A stretch of 49,615 nucleotides of DNA from Parabacteroides sp. (GTDB taxonomy: Bacteria > Bacteroidota > Bacteroidia > Bacteroidales > Tannerellaceae). Location of the stretch: contig JAQWBH010000006.1 of assembly GCA_028707405.1 (NCBI GenBank), positions 1 through 49,615 of the forward strand. The letters run 5' to 3'. Numbering within the stretch: position 1 is the stretch's first letter; every line of letters starts with the position of its first letter. The position numbers were made by a program, and so were the translations under genes. The notes under the pieces are model-generated. The model saw only the letters and a list, made by a program, of their open reading frames with translations. It was not told the origin of the DNA and did not search any database. Of the stretch, positions 1 to 8,523 are shown in pieces.

Positions 1-377
1 TCTGAGCCAAGTTCGTTCGTAGCGATTCAACGCTGTTTGATGTTCCATAATTGTAGAAATGAATTTAATGGAACAAAAATAAACAAAAGAGAAAGTTACT
101 ACAATATAGAATCGCGGAGACGCTTACCAAAATTCATTCGAAGGCGCGAACCATTTCATTCGAAAGAAATTATTTTTTATTCGAATGAAACACTTGCTGC
201 ATCCGAATGTATGGGTTTTTATATTCGGTTAAAAGCAAGTATTCGGGCGTCTGTACAAAGATTACTTTTAGAAGAATAGTGGTCTTCTTAAGTTCACATT
301 CTTCCTTTACATCAATTCAAAAGTGTGTATTTAGGTTACATGTTTGAATTCAACAGATAGTAAGGGGGGCATATTAT
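1..377. other. Left-edge non-coding stretch with inverted repeats
   Basis: I see no convincing gene here. TGTTCCAT at 41-48 is matched by ATGGAACA at 68-75, and a longer inverted repeat lies at 154-190. An 80-codon open frame at 37-279 has no recognisable domain and runs straight through the repeats, so I do not call it. The stretch follows the 3' end of the minus-strand regulator gene and may be the edge of a larger intergenic or decayed region that continues outside the window. Confidence 0.5.
133..190. repeat. Inverted repeat with extra direct copy, TTCATTCGAA family
   Basis: TTTCATTCGAA at 154-164 and TTCGAATGAAA at 180-190 are perfect 11-base inverted arms around a 15-base loop. A third copy, TTCATTCGAA, sits at 133-142 in the same orientation as the first arm. 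No T-run follows, so it is not a standard intrinsic terminator. A protein-binding site or the remnant of a mobile-element end is possible. Confidence 0.6.
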
Positions 378-1316
378 TCATTCAATCGGAAGGCATATGT
401 ATACTTTATAAGGTTGAGATAATAAGTCGTTATCTCTTGCTTCATACATTTCGTAAAGGTAGGCGTCACGCAGCTTATAGTTTTTTTCTATTACATTTAA
501 ATACATGGTATTCCATGCTTTTTCATATTCTGAATCAAATAATTCAAAATAGCCGACCAAATACTTCCCCTCGGAAATTGTTAGCTTTCCGATTTTTCCT
601 TTTACTTTAGTATTATGAAGAATGCTAACGCACACACTCTGTCGGCTCTTTCCTAATTTCGTCACCGCAGGATCATTGTGGTATATAGTAAAAAATTTGG
701 TATCAGGAGCGTTTAATAATTGATTTTGCTTTGCCCAATCAAATAGGGTGGCATAAATATTCTCCATTTCATAGAAGTCACCGATATAAGGGAAGTAGGC
801 AACCAAAAAACTTGGCATCCATTTTATTTGAATATCTGCATTTTGAATGAAGGAGTCCTTTTCTAATATAGAGGAATCGGTTTGTTTATGATTTATAGCA
901 TTATTAGTTCTTTCAACACATTCTCCTAAAGAATTGTAGAATTGTTTATTCCTGGAAAATACCGCCTTTTCTTGCTTTCTAAACTCATGGGCTGTCGTGC
1001 TGAAATACTTTCTAAATGCACGGATAAAGGATGTTTGATTTGTAAATCCACATCTATAAGCAATCTCTACAATCGGTATAGTTTTATCTTCCTGAAGTAA
1101 TCTTGCCGCTTTTTCTGTTCGTATTCTTAAAATATAATCAGCAGGAGTTTCCCCTATCAAAGCAGTAAATATTCGATGGAAGTGAAAAGGAGAAAAATTT
1201 GCATGGCGAGATATAGTTTCAAGATCCAACACGCTATCCAAGTTTTTCTCTATATAGAGAATTACGGAGTTTATTCTTGATAAGTAGTCTTCTGTACTTT
1301 TTTCCAAATTACCCAT
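378..1316 (-). CDS. AraC-family regulator with GyrI-like effector domain
   Basis: Predicted cytoplasmic transcription regulator of 312 residues. The N-terminal 110 residues form a double helix-turn-helix AraC domain, with the typical second-helix segment CGFTNQTSFIRAFRKYF. The C-terminal half (about 160-312) resembles the GyrI / effector-binding fold, including the segment IKWMPSFLVAYFPYIGDF near its start and the usual CLPIE end. The ATG at 1316 is preferred over an upstream in-frame codon at 1346, because the family begins near MGNLEKSTEDYL. It is transcribed divergently from the flavodoxin-ferredoxin gene at 1410, less than 100 bases away, so that gene is the obvious target. GyrI-type domains bind small hydrophobic or cationic molecules, but the ligand here cannot be inferred. 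Confidence 0.85.
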   Translation of the reverse strand: MGNLEKSTEDYLSRINSVILYIEKNLDSVLDLETISRHANFSPFHFHRIFTALIGETPADYILRIRTEKAARLLQEDKTIPIVEIAYRCGFTNQTSFIRAFRKYFSTTAHEFRKQEKAVFSRNKQFYNSLGECVERTNNAINHKQTDSSILEKDSFIQNADIQIKWMPSFLVAYFPYIGDFYEMENIYATLFDWAKQNQLLNAPDTKFFTIYHNDPAVTKLGKSRQSVCVSILHNTKVKGKIGKLTISEGKYLVGYFELFDSEYEKAWNTMYLNVIEKNYKLRDAYLYEMYEARDNDLLSQPYKVYICLPIE

Positions 1317-1409
1317 ACTTTTATAATATAGCCATAAAGTTAGCAAGAAATGTAAAATGCAGCAATAGAAGAATACCTACATTTACATATTAATAAGATT
1401 CTAAGTGAT

Positions 1410-2441
1410 ATGGGAAAATTTGAAAAAGTAATAATATTCTATTTTTCAGGGACAGGAAATGCCCGAATGATAGCTTCATGGTTCTCAAAGTTTGCAATAG
1501 AGAACGAAGTATATTGTCGGATTTTTGATATTACTTCAGAAGGATATATTTATTTGAAAGAAATAGATTCTGACGCTCTTATTGTTTTCATATCACCGGT
1601 GCATGGATTTAATTATCCGAAAATCACATTAGATTTTATTCGTAGTTTTCCAAAAGGAAATAATTCAGTAGTGTTGATGAACACCAGAGCGGGTATGAAG
1701 GTCGGTAAAATGGTTATTCCGGGATTAACCGGGATTGCATTCTTTCTGTCTTCCTCCATTCTAAAGAGGAAGGGGTATAAAACGATCGGACAAATTCCTT
1801 TTGATATGCCGTCCAACTGGCTGTCAATACACCCTGCACTCCGCAAAAAGGCTATTGAGTTTATTTATGAAAAGAATTATCATCGCGTGAAAAAGCATTT
1901 TAAAATATTATACTCGGAAGAAACTGATTTTGCTTCTAATAAGGATATAATCCAGGATTTATTAATTTCTCCCATTGCTTTAATATACTATTTAGCTGGC
2001 AGATACTTCCTCGCAAAATCTTATTATGCTTCAAACAAATGCAATAATTGTCATCTTTGTATAAAACAATGCCCTGTACAGGCAATTAGATTGATTAACG
2101 CCCGTCCGTTTTGGAGTTTCAAATGCGAAAGTTGTATGAAATGTATGAATAACTGTCCCTCCAGAGCAATAGAAGTGGCGCATGGTTTGTGGCTTGTTCT
2201 TATCGTTTTGGCATCAACCACAGGTTCTTTTCTATTCCGAGATTGGCTGCCAAATACTTGGATAGTCCGTTTTTTGTTTTTCAATCTTATATTTTTCATT
2301 CTTTTATTGGTTTTATATCGTGTACAGCATTGGATTCTAAATAATAAGCTCATAGCACAAATAATTTCATTAACTTCTCTGACGCATTATAAATGCTGGG
2401 GACGATATAAAGCAAATCAAAATCATCAGGAACAAATATAA
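1410..2441 (+). CDS. EFR1-type flavodoxin/ferredoxin protein with C-terminal membrane segments
   Basis: 343-residue redox protein. The N-terminus is flavodoxin-like with the FMN phosphate-binding loop FSGTGNA at residues 12-18. Two [4Fe-4S] motifs follow: C211, C214, C217, C221 and C239, C242, C245, C249, each of the form CxxCxxCxxxCP. The tail (about 259-306) has two hydrophobic stretches that look like membrane helices. They make the protein longer than the roughly 260 residues I associate with soluble EFR1 members. It probably moves electrons between a flavin and iron-sulfur centres at the membrane, but the partner is unknown. The divergent AraC/GyrI gene is the likely regulator. Confidence 0.85.
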   Translation: MGKFEKVIIFYFSGTGNARMIASWFSKFAIENEVYCRIFDITSEGYIYLKEIDSDALIVFISPVHGFNYPKITLDFIRSFPKGNNSVVLMNTRAGMKVGKMVIPGLTGIAFFLSSSILKRKGYKTIGQIPFDMPSNWLSIHPALRKKAIEFIYEKNYHRVKKHFKILYSEETDFASNKDIIQDLLISPIALIYYLAGRYFLAKSYYASNKCNNCHLCIKQCPVQAIRLINARPFWSFKCESCMKCMNNCPSRAIEVAHGLWLVLIVLASTTGSFLFRDWLPNTWIVRFLFFNLIFFILLLVLYRVQHWILNNKLIAQIISLTSLTHYKCWGRYKANQNHQEQI

Positions 2442-2712
2442 TTTTGAATCTTTGATATTGTGGAGTCAACTGTCTGCCTCCTAATGATATGGCTTTTCCA
2501 AAGCAAATCGATTTCGGAAGCATACCTGAATAAGATCATGTACAGATCAATAAGATTTGTATAACAACGAAAAGGCTTCAGAAAAAAAGTATTAACTTTG
2601 AGGGCAAGTAAACAATGCTGACAATCAAGCGAACGGATATCGACCAAGTATGTCATTCAGCAAAGAAAAACATTACAAATATTAGTTAGTAGATCAATAA
2701 AATAGAACACTT

Positions 2713-2988
2713 ATGGAAAACAAGTATTGCCAAAGTTGCGGAATGCCGCTGCAAAAACAAGAGGAATTGGGAACGAATGCAGACGGAAGTAAGAATGAAG
2801 AATATTGCTGCTATTGTTTTAAGGGCGGAGCATTTACGATGGATTGTACAATGGAGCAAATGATAGAGCATTGTGCGCAATTCGTAGATGAGTTTAATAA
2901 AAATTCTGAAGTAACTTATACTAAAGAAGAGGCTATAGCGAATATGAAAATATATTTCCCCAAACTCAAACGTTGGGCGGCACAATAA
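2713..2988 (+). CDS. Small zinc-ribbon protein (PF12674-like)
   Basis: 91-residue protein beginning MENKYCQSCGMPLQ. Cysteines C6, C9, C32 or C33, and C35 form a putative zinc ribbon, and the remainder is helical with the segment YTKEEAIANMKIYFPKLKRW. This layout matches the putative zinc-ribbon family PF12674, which is common in Bacteroidetes and Clostridia. Function is unknown. A TAACTTTG box at 2593-2600 matches the Bacteroidetes -7 element, though no good -33 element is seen. It sits between an EFR1 gene and a broken acetyltransferase. Confidence 0.8.
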   Translation: MENKYCQSCGMPLQKQEELGTNADGSKNEEYCCYCFKGGAFTMDCTMEQMIEHCAQFVDEFNKNSEVTYTKEEAIANMKIYFPKLKRWAAQ

Positions 2989-3130
2989 AAAAGATACTTC
3001 AGTATATTAAAGCTTTAGAAGCAAAAAAATCAAAGAGGTTTTTTGGAGGACAAGATACTTTCGTTGGCATTACCTGTCATATAAATTAATATATGGGATG
3101 TCAGCAGGGGTTTTATAATTATTTTAGATT

Positions 3131-3308
3131 ATGGAAACGAAGTACATTACACTGACAAAAAAAATATAGATACAATTGCTTCTGGGTATCGGGACAGTAT
3201 AAGGGTTATGGACAGGCTAAAGCTTTGCTTCAGTCTGCTATTGACGATGCAAAAATGCAAGGCAAAAACGGCTTGGTTACAGTTGTAGATACAAAGAAAT
3301 TTTCTTAG
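3131..3308 (+). pseudogene. Remnant of a GNAT (YoaP-like) N-acetyltransferase
   Basis: An ATG at 3131 opens METKYITLTKKNIDT, which resembles the N-terminus of YoaP-like acetyltransferases. From about 3183 a different frame reads SGQYKGYGQAKALLQSAI and then KNGLVTVVDTKKFS before a stop at 3306-3308. In this family that second stretch is the acetyl-CoA-binding loop, and it normally lies some 60 residues after the first. An internal deletion with a frame change and an early stop therefore left about one third of the gene. I infer it is non-functional. Family assignment is from remembered motif similarity. Confidence 0.75.
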
Positions 3309-3355
3309 TACTGTCTCATGCTTTGTATATCTTTACATAAATAGGTGGCTATAAA

Positions 3356-4225
3356 ATGTTTTTAAGGAGTAATAAAATATTCAAGGAAAGATATCCGCAG
3401 AATTTTTTGATCAAGAGACCTATTATAGGTACTTTGATATTTTTGGTATGTATTTTTGTCTTTATCATTATATATCAGCCGCTACATGTGCGCAATGCAC
3501 GTTCTTTCAGTTTCCATTTTACTATATTATTATATTGTCTGATTTTTTCGGCAACTATATTTATACTAACGTTTATTTTAAAAAAGCTCCGTTTTTTTTC
3601 TGATTGTGAAACGTGGACATTTTCCAAAGAACTTCTATTTGACGTCATCATTTTATTTGGAATTAGTATATCCGTTTATTTTGCAGGTTTTGTCATTGAA
3701 GAGCCATCTTCACGATGGAACTTCCAAACATTTTTAGATTCCTTTCAAAGAGCTTTATTTTTAGGGGTTATTCCTATATTTCTGTTTACCTTAATAAATA
3801 TTCGCTATCTGTTCAGTCCTCCTATTTTCCAAAACTATACTTCTTCTTCCGGAGGAAATCAGGAAGGAGCAGAATTACTTGTTAATATTACATCAAAGGC
3901 GAAAAAAGAAGAATTAAGTTTTTACACGGATCAATTCATTTATGCGGAATCACATGGAAATTATATTGTTTTTCATTTGTTTATCAAAGATAAGCCACGC
4001 GAAGTAATCATTCGTAATTCCATTAGCAATATCGAACAACAATTTACTAAGATTCCTTGGTTTATGCGAGTTCACAGAGCCTATATTGTGAATCTGAAGA
4101 AAGTGAAATCCAAAAGCGGGAATACACTTGGATATCGATTAAAACTTGCAGACAAATCGGATACGATACCGGTCTCCAGACAAAACATTTCAAAATTCGA
4201 TCAGTTAATCGAACTATATCAATAA
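3356..4225 (+). CDS. Membrane-anchored LytTR DNA-binding regulator
   Basis: 289-residue protein with four predicted membrane helices (about 21-43, 53-75, 90-112 and 136-154) followed by a C-terminal LytTR DNA-binding domain from about residue 186. Typical LytTR features include YAESHGNYIVFHL, the segment FMRVHRAYIVNL and VSRQN near the end. It has no receiver domain, so the signal is probably sensed by the membrane part rather than by phosphotransfer. It lies 134 bases upstream of an OMP_b-brl_3 receptor gene on the same strand and is a plausible regulator of it. Confidence 0.85.
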   Translation: MFLRSNKIFKERYPQNFLIKRPIIGTLIFLVCIFVFIIIYQPLHVRNARSFSFHFTILLYCLIFSATIFILTFILKKLRFFSDCETWTFSKELLFDVIILFGISISVYFAGFVIEEPSSRWNFQTFLDSFQRALFLGVIPIFLFTLINIRYLFSPPIFQNYTSSSGGNQEGAELLVNITSKAKKEELSFYTDQFIYAESHGNYIVFHLFIKDKPREVIIRNSISNIEQQFTKIPWFMRVHRAYIVNLKKVKSKSGNTLGYRLKLADKSDTIPVSRQNISKFDQLIELYQ

Positions 4226-4359
4226 TCCATTTATAACAAAAACTTGCCATTCATCCCTATTTTTTCCCTTTAGTATAAAATCTTAGTCATATATCCCTGT
4301 TATTAGGAAAAAAGCACACGACCTCTTTTATTTGCACATCTATTAAAAAGACAAGTGCA

Positions 4360-6717
4360 ATGAAACGAATAAAAAAAGAAACTTTCTTATATAATGTAAG
4401 AAGAAAAACAGAATGGTATCTCTTTTTCATCTTTATGGCTTCCAACCTGTACTCACAACAAATTACATCATCAATAGAAGGAACGGTATTAACAAAAGAC
4501 AGTATATCCATTTCATATGCAACTGTTGTTTTGATAAAAGATTCTATAACAACATCACATTTTTTTAGAGGAACAATTACCAATGAAAAAGGCGCTTTTG
4601 AATTCAATCGGATAGAAAGAGGAGAATATATGCTCCGGATATCCTCAATAGGATACTCTTCGATAACGAAAAAGATAAACATCTCATCAAAAAATCCATT
4701 GGATGTAGGAACCTTCATTCTTCAGGATTCAACATTCCTTATCAACGAAACAATGGTTACTGCAGAACGTACAAAAGGTAAATCCGAAAATGGGAAAAAC
4801 ATTTACTTTATAAATAATAAGATAGTTGAAGCATCTGGGAATGTTCCTGATATGTTACGACATATACCCGGTATTCAAGTCGATTTAAAACAAAACATTT
4901 CAATTAACGGGAAAAAAGATATTCTGATTTTTGTAGAAGGAAAAGAACGGAATAAAAGTTATATTAGTCAGCTTAATCCTGCACAAATTGATAAAATAGA
5001 AGTTTTGGCCACACCACCGTCAAATTACGAAGGTGATGTTTCAGGCATCATAAATATTATCTTAAAAAAAGACAGTAATATCGGCTTTGGCGGCCATTTT
5101 TTCTCTGAAATACCAACAACCTCAGCTATCGTGTATTCATTTCCGACATACAACTTATACTATAATCACAAAAAAGTTAATCTTTATACTTCTTACAATG
5201 GAGAAATTAATTATGAAAATATTGACGAAGCTACATACAGGCAAATATATAATCCCAAACTTACTATCTCATCCGTTCAACATGTTAGGCAGAATAATAA
5301 GTCACACAAGTTTCATTACGGAGTTGATTATCGTGCAACCGATCATAATATAATTAGTTTCTACGGTTTTCTTAATCCCTATTCCTCCGAACAGAATGGA
5401 AATGTGATTCTGGGTACATCAGGAGATATCAATGAACACTGGGATAAAAAAAGGAAAGAGGAAGACAATAATATTAATTTCTTTAATTCAATCTATTACA
5501 AACATACATTCAACAGTGGAAGTGAATTTTCTGCCGAATACAGCAACATCCATATATACTCAAAAAATAATCTGACATATACAAACGATACAGATATTCA
5601 GACAAACAAAGAATGTCCGAGAGAAGAGGACAATCACTTGAAAATTGATTTTGTAGCTATCGCGAATAAAAAGATGAAGTTAAGTACCGGAATAAATATT
5701 AAAATTCAATCCATGCAAGACAAGTTATCTGAAGATTTTCATTATCATCAACAAATTTATGCCTGGTACGGAACTGCTACCTATCAAACAGCATCATTCA
5801 ATGTGAATTGTGGATTGAGACTAGAAAATGCCAAATCAAAAAACAAAGGTACTTTTAGTAACTCGGATTTTTCAATTTTACCCTATGCGGCGCTGTGTTA
5901 TAATATAAATAGCGAACATACACTCTCCGTTTCATACCGTCGTAAAATTAGCAGACCTTCAATCTATGAACTTACACCTTATACTTATACGGACAATCCA
6001 TACGATATTCGTACAGGAAACCCTCTTTTAAATTCTGAATACCAAAATTCCATTTCCATGGAATATGCCTTACGGTTTAGGAGTAATTATATTTCTTCTC
6101 GTTTATTCTATGAATCCAGGTCTAATGTCATCAATAAACTGACTCTTTTAGATGAAAATTCCATTTTTAGGACACAGGAATGTAATTTAGGATCAATGTA
6201 TGATCTCGGTATGCAGATTTTAAGTTCACTTTCCTTTGGAAGACTTACTATTACGCCTTCAATACGTATGTACAACCACACGACATGGGCAAACAATTAT
6301 GCTGAGCAAAAGAATATAGAAAACAGAAAACAATGGATAGTTGAATCGAATTTGACATCCATATTATCATTTAAACACGATTTTGCTCTCTCTGCTATTT
6401 TTCAATATACGACAGCAAAAAATAATATTCAGGATAATGCCTATTGTAATGCACTTTATTTCGTATCCATTGACAAGACATTTAAGAAAAATATCAAACT
6501 GGGTATCGTGACGGCTCTCCCTTTAATAAAAACATTTGTTTACCAAGGCGCAGACATTAAAGCGTATAATTTTTCAAGTCATTATACCGGTAATTTAAAA
6601 TTGCCCACCGTTCCATTAATGATTCGTTTTTCCTACCAATTCAATTATGGCATAAACAAAACTGTTACAACTCATAAAATAGAGGATATAAAAATCCGAC
6701 CTAAATCAGGATTTTAG
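4360..6717 (+). CDS. TonB-dependent-receptor-like outer-membrane protein (OMP_b-brl_3 family)
   Basis: 785-residue predicted outer-membrane barrel. A long N-terminal signal region (1-33) ends near LYSQQ. A carboxypeptidase-regulatory-like beta domain (about 38-115) follows, then a plug-like region (about 150-225, with LRHIPGIQVDL and ISINGKKDILIFVEG), then a long beta-strand-rich barrel ending at residue 785. Members of this family are usually near 780-900 residues. The substrate cannot be deduced: there is no SusD partner, which argues against a glycan-import pair. The upstream LytTR gene and the downstream small barrel gene suggest a small outer-membrane module. Confidence 0.85.
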   Translation: MKRIKKETFLYNVRRKTEWYLFFIFMASNLYSQQITSSIEGTVLTKDSISISYATVVLIKDSITTSHFFRGTITNEKGAFEFNRIERGEYMLRISSIGYSSITKKINISSKNPLDVGTFILQDSTFLINETMVTAERTKGKSENGKNIYFINNKIVEASGNVPDMLRHIPGIQVDLKQNISINGKKDILIFVEGKERNKSYISQLNPAQIDKIEVLATPPSNYEGDVSGIINIILKKDSNIGFGGHFFSEIPTTSAIVYSFPTYNLYYNHKKVNLYTSYNGEINYENIDEATYRQIYNPKLTISSVQHVRQNNKSHKFHYGVDYRATDHNIISFYGFLNPYSSEQNGNVILGTSGDINEHWDKKRKEEDNNINFFNSIYYKHTFNSGSEFSAEYSNIHIYSKNNLTYTNDTDIQTNKECPREEDNHLKIDFVAIANKKMKLSTGINIKIQSMQDKLSEDFHYHQQIYAWYGTATYQTASFNVNCGLRLENAKSKNKGTFSNSDFSILPYAALCYNINSEHTLSVSYRRKISRPSIYELTPYTYTDNPYDIRTGNPLLNSEYQNSISMEYALRFRSNYISSRLFYESRSNVINKLTLLDENSIFRTQECNLGSMYDLGMQILSSLSFGRLTITPSIRMYNHTTWANNYAEQKNIENRKQWIVESNLTSILSFKHDFALSAIFQYTTAKNNIQDNAYCNALYFVSIDKTFKKNIKLGIVTALPLIKTFVYQGADIKAYNFSSHYTGNLKLPTVPLMIRFSYQFNYGINKTVTTHKIEDIKIRPKSGF

Positions 6718-6904
6718 GAATTGTATACAACTCGCGTCAGGCAATATATGACAAACCTTTTGTTTTATGGTTTTCTTTGTTTTCGCAAAATAGGTGTAAA
6801 TCTATGATTTGACTTCAATAAGTCTATATTAATATCTTGATTTGAATACTGCAATAAAAACAAATTATCAGCGTTTTTATTTTAAAAACAATTAAAATGA
6901 GATC

Positions 6905-7483
6905 ATGAAAAAAATATTTTGTCTGTTTTGTGTTTTATTCTTATCAACAGGAGTGTATGCACAGCCACTTTATGTAGAAAATGGTGTAGCATTTTCTTCG
7001 TTGAAAGGACTTTATGATGAAACTCTTTGCAAATATCAGATGAGTGCAGGGGTTTATTATTTAAATAGGAATTGGTCATTTCTGTCGAGCAGTTTGGGTT
7101 TTCTTCAGAAAGGAGGAAAATATACTTATTGGTACGCCGAATCGATAAACCAAGGATACCGATGTCATCATAGTGAAGTTGTCAAATATATCACCGCAAA
7201 TACCTTGTATAACGTAAAATACGATTGGGAGAACGTGATGTTATATGGCGGTATTGGACCCCAACTGGCTATTAATGTTGGTGACAATGAAATTGCCGAT
7301 TATGACCGAGTGAAACGAGTGAATTATTCACTAAAGACCATTATTGGCATCAATTATCATTTGAACAGCTGTTTGATTGGCGGTTCTATCAGCTATCTGC
7401 CTACATTAGGACACCTGTTTCAAAACAAAAGCGGCAATGACAAGACTATTATGGTTTCTTTATTTGTTGGATACAATCTATGA
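6905..7483 (+). CDS. Small outer-membrane beta-barrel protein
   Basis: 192-residue protein with a clear signal peptide (residues 1-19, ending VYAQ). Alternating hydrophobic strands follow, ending in the aromatic segment VSLFVGYNL, which is typical of small porin-like barrels (PorT / OmpA-like group) in Bacteroidetes. No domain shows a specific function. It is preceded by 187 non-coding bases after the receptor gene and probably has its own promoter. Confidence 0.7.
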   Translation: MKKIFCLFCVLFLSTGVYAQPLYVENGVAFSSLKGLYDETLCKYQMSAGVYYLNRNWSFLSSSLGFLQKGGKYTYWYAESINQGYRCHHSEVVKYITANTLYNVKYDWENVMLYGGIGPQLAINVGDNEIADYDRVKRVNYSLKTIIGINYHLNSCLIGGSISYLPTLGHLFQNKSGNDKTIMVSLFVGYNL

Positions 7484-7560
7484 ACCATATTTGGAAAAAT
7501 TTTGTATAGATTGGCGGCTACTTTATTTGTTTTCCCCTGTTCTATTGAATCATCCGGTTA

Positions 7561-8304
7561 TCATTTGAAGTTTATCCCGGCTTTGCGGGCTTGCGAATGT
7601 TGAAGCTGTCGTATAATAGGGTAGAGTTTACCATCCTTGATAAACTTTGCTCCGGTTTGTTTAAACCAAAAAGCAACATCATGTTCTACGCATACGCCAT
7701 GTATATCCATTACCCAGTCAAAATCGCACGGGCGAGCCTCATAGCCTGACTCTCCACCTGCAACCACTTGTTCGATCCACGTACCGATATTAAAAGAGCG
7801 CAGGTCTATTCGCTCCAGCAGAGGTTCGCATATTATGATCTTATGTTTGATGGATGCCGCTTTGTATATAGGTAGACGGTAGTCGGCATATGCTTGATTC
7901 TCGACTGTGCAACAGATCGTTACATTATTGTATCCGTCGCCCCAATCTTCCGGCAAACACTGTGCAAAGCGGTCAATACGTTTGGTGATCATCATAAAAT
8001 TCAGATCGCTGCGTTGCCGTATCATTTTCCAGGCCTCAGGACGCCATGTGTCTGCATCTTCTACAAAGAAGTCAGATGTAAAGCAGGTATAGACCAACGT
8101 TCCGGGTGGAACTTTGTATTCTCCGTTGCGCTTTTTACGTACAGGCAGATCGAAGCTCTTCGTTTGCGTTACCACCGAACTGTCTATGTTGCGTTTTGCA
8201 TCGCCGCGATAGACGTAGCAATGCTTGCATCCGGGGCTTAGCTTGTGGCAACCATGCCACAAGTTCCACATCACCGATCCTTTTACAATAGCGTTTGTTG
8301 GCAT
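7561..8304 (-). CDS. DUF5131 / phage Gp37-Gp68 family radical-SAM-like protein
   Basis: 247-residue protein. Near the N-terminus C19, C26 and C29 form CHKLSPGCKHC, the three-cysteine cluster typical of the DUF5131 (Gp37/Gp68) family, which is related to radical SAM enzymes. Further family marks are the segments TCFTSDFFVEDAD and VVAGGESGYEARPC. The ATG at 8304 is chosen; an in-frame TTG at 8352 would add 16 residues before the conserved region. The biochemical role of the family is not established, and members occur in phages and in chromosomes. It is convergent with the barrel gene and divergent from the ABC-F gene. Confidence 0.8.
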   Translation of the reverse strand: MPTNAIVKGSVMWNLWHGCHKLSPGCKHCYVYRGDAKRNIDSSVVTQTKSFDLPVRKKRNGEYKVPPGTLVYTCFTSDFFVEDADTWRPEAWKMIRQRSDLNFMMITKRIDRFAQCLPEDWGDGYNNVTICCTVENQAYADYRLPIYKAASIKHKIIICEPLLERIDLRSFNIGTWIEQVVAGGESGYEARPCDFDWVMDIHGVCVEHDVAFWFKQTGAKFIKDGKLYPIIRQLQHSQARKAGINFK

Positions 8305-8449
8305 AGGATTGATATGACTGAGTTTCCCTTCTTGAGACTGAATATCTCGCAAAGATTGAAATAATACGCTTGTCTTTTAGTATGTATTTACAAAGTTAGC
8401 TAAGTTTTGTAATTACCAAACCAATAAGTCGGAATAATCTTTTGAAACA

Positions 8450-8481
8450 TTTGGTAAACTAAAATGGATATGCTTACTTTG
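8450..8481 (+). promoter_or_regulatory. Promoter of the ABC-F leader transcript
   Basis: TTTG at 8450-8453 is followed after 20 bases by TTACTTTG at 8474-8481. The second element is 7 of 8 to TAnnTTTG if the T at 8475 replaces A, and the spacing is that expected for the main Bacteroidetes sigma factor. Transcription should start near 8488, which leaves a leader of about 130 bases before the ABC-F start codon. Confidence 0.75.
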
Positions 8482-8505
8482 TACCCGAATTAAAAAACAC
8501 TTACG

Positions 8506-8523
8506 ATGTATATAAATAATTAA
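8506..8523 (+). CDS. Leader peptide MYINN
   Basis: Five-codon open frame ATG TAT ATA AAT AAT TAA (MYINN) starting about 18 bases after the predicted transcription start. It ends three bases before the first hairpin of the leader, and its own bases are complementary to the ABC-F initiation region. Very short leader ORFs ahead of ABC-F resistance genes are known in Firmicutes, where drug-stalled ribosomes switch on the main gene. Translation of this one is inferred, not shown. Confidence 0.55.
   Translation: MYINN

Noticed and set aside
37-279. 80-codon open frame at the left edge
   Set aside because: No recognisable domain, arginine-rich composition expected of a chance frame, and it runs straight through the inverted repeats.
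2615-2689. 24-codon frame (MLTIKRTDIDQV...) ahead of the zinc-ribbon gene
   Set aside because: It begins like a protein N-terminus but is too short to assign. It could be a leader ORF or a remnant, and no pairing with the downstream start was found.
4287-4718. 143-codon open frame antisense to the start of the receptor gene
   Set aside because: It overlaps the signal peptide and N-terminal domain of a clear receptor and lacks any domain.
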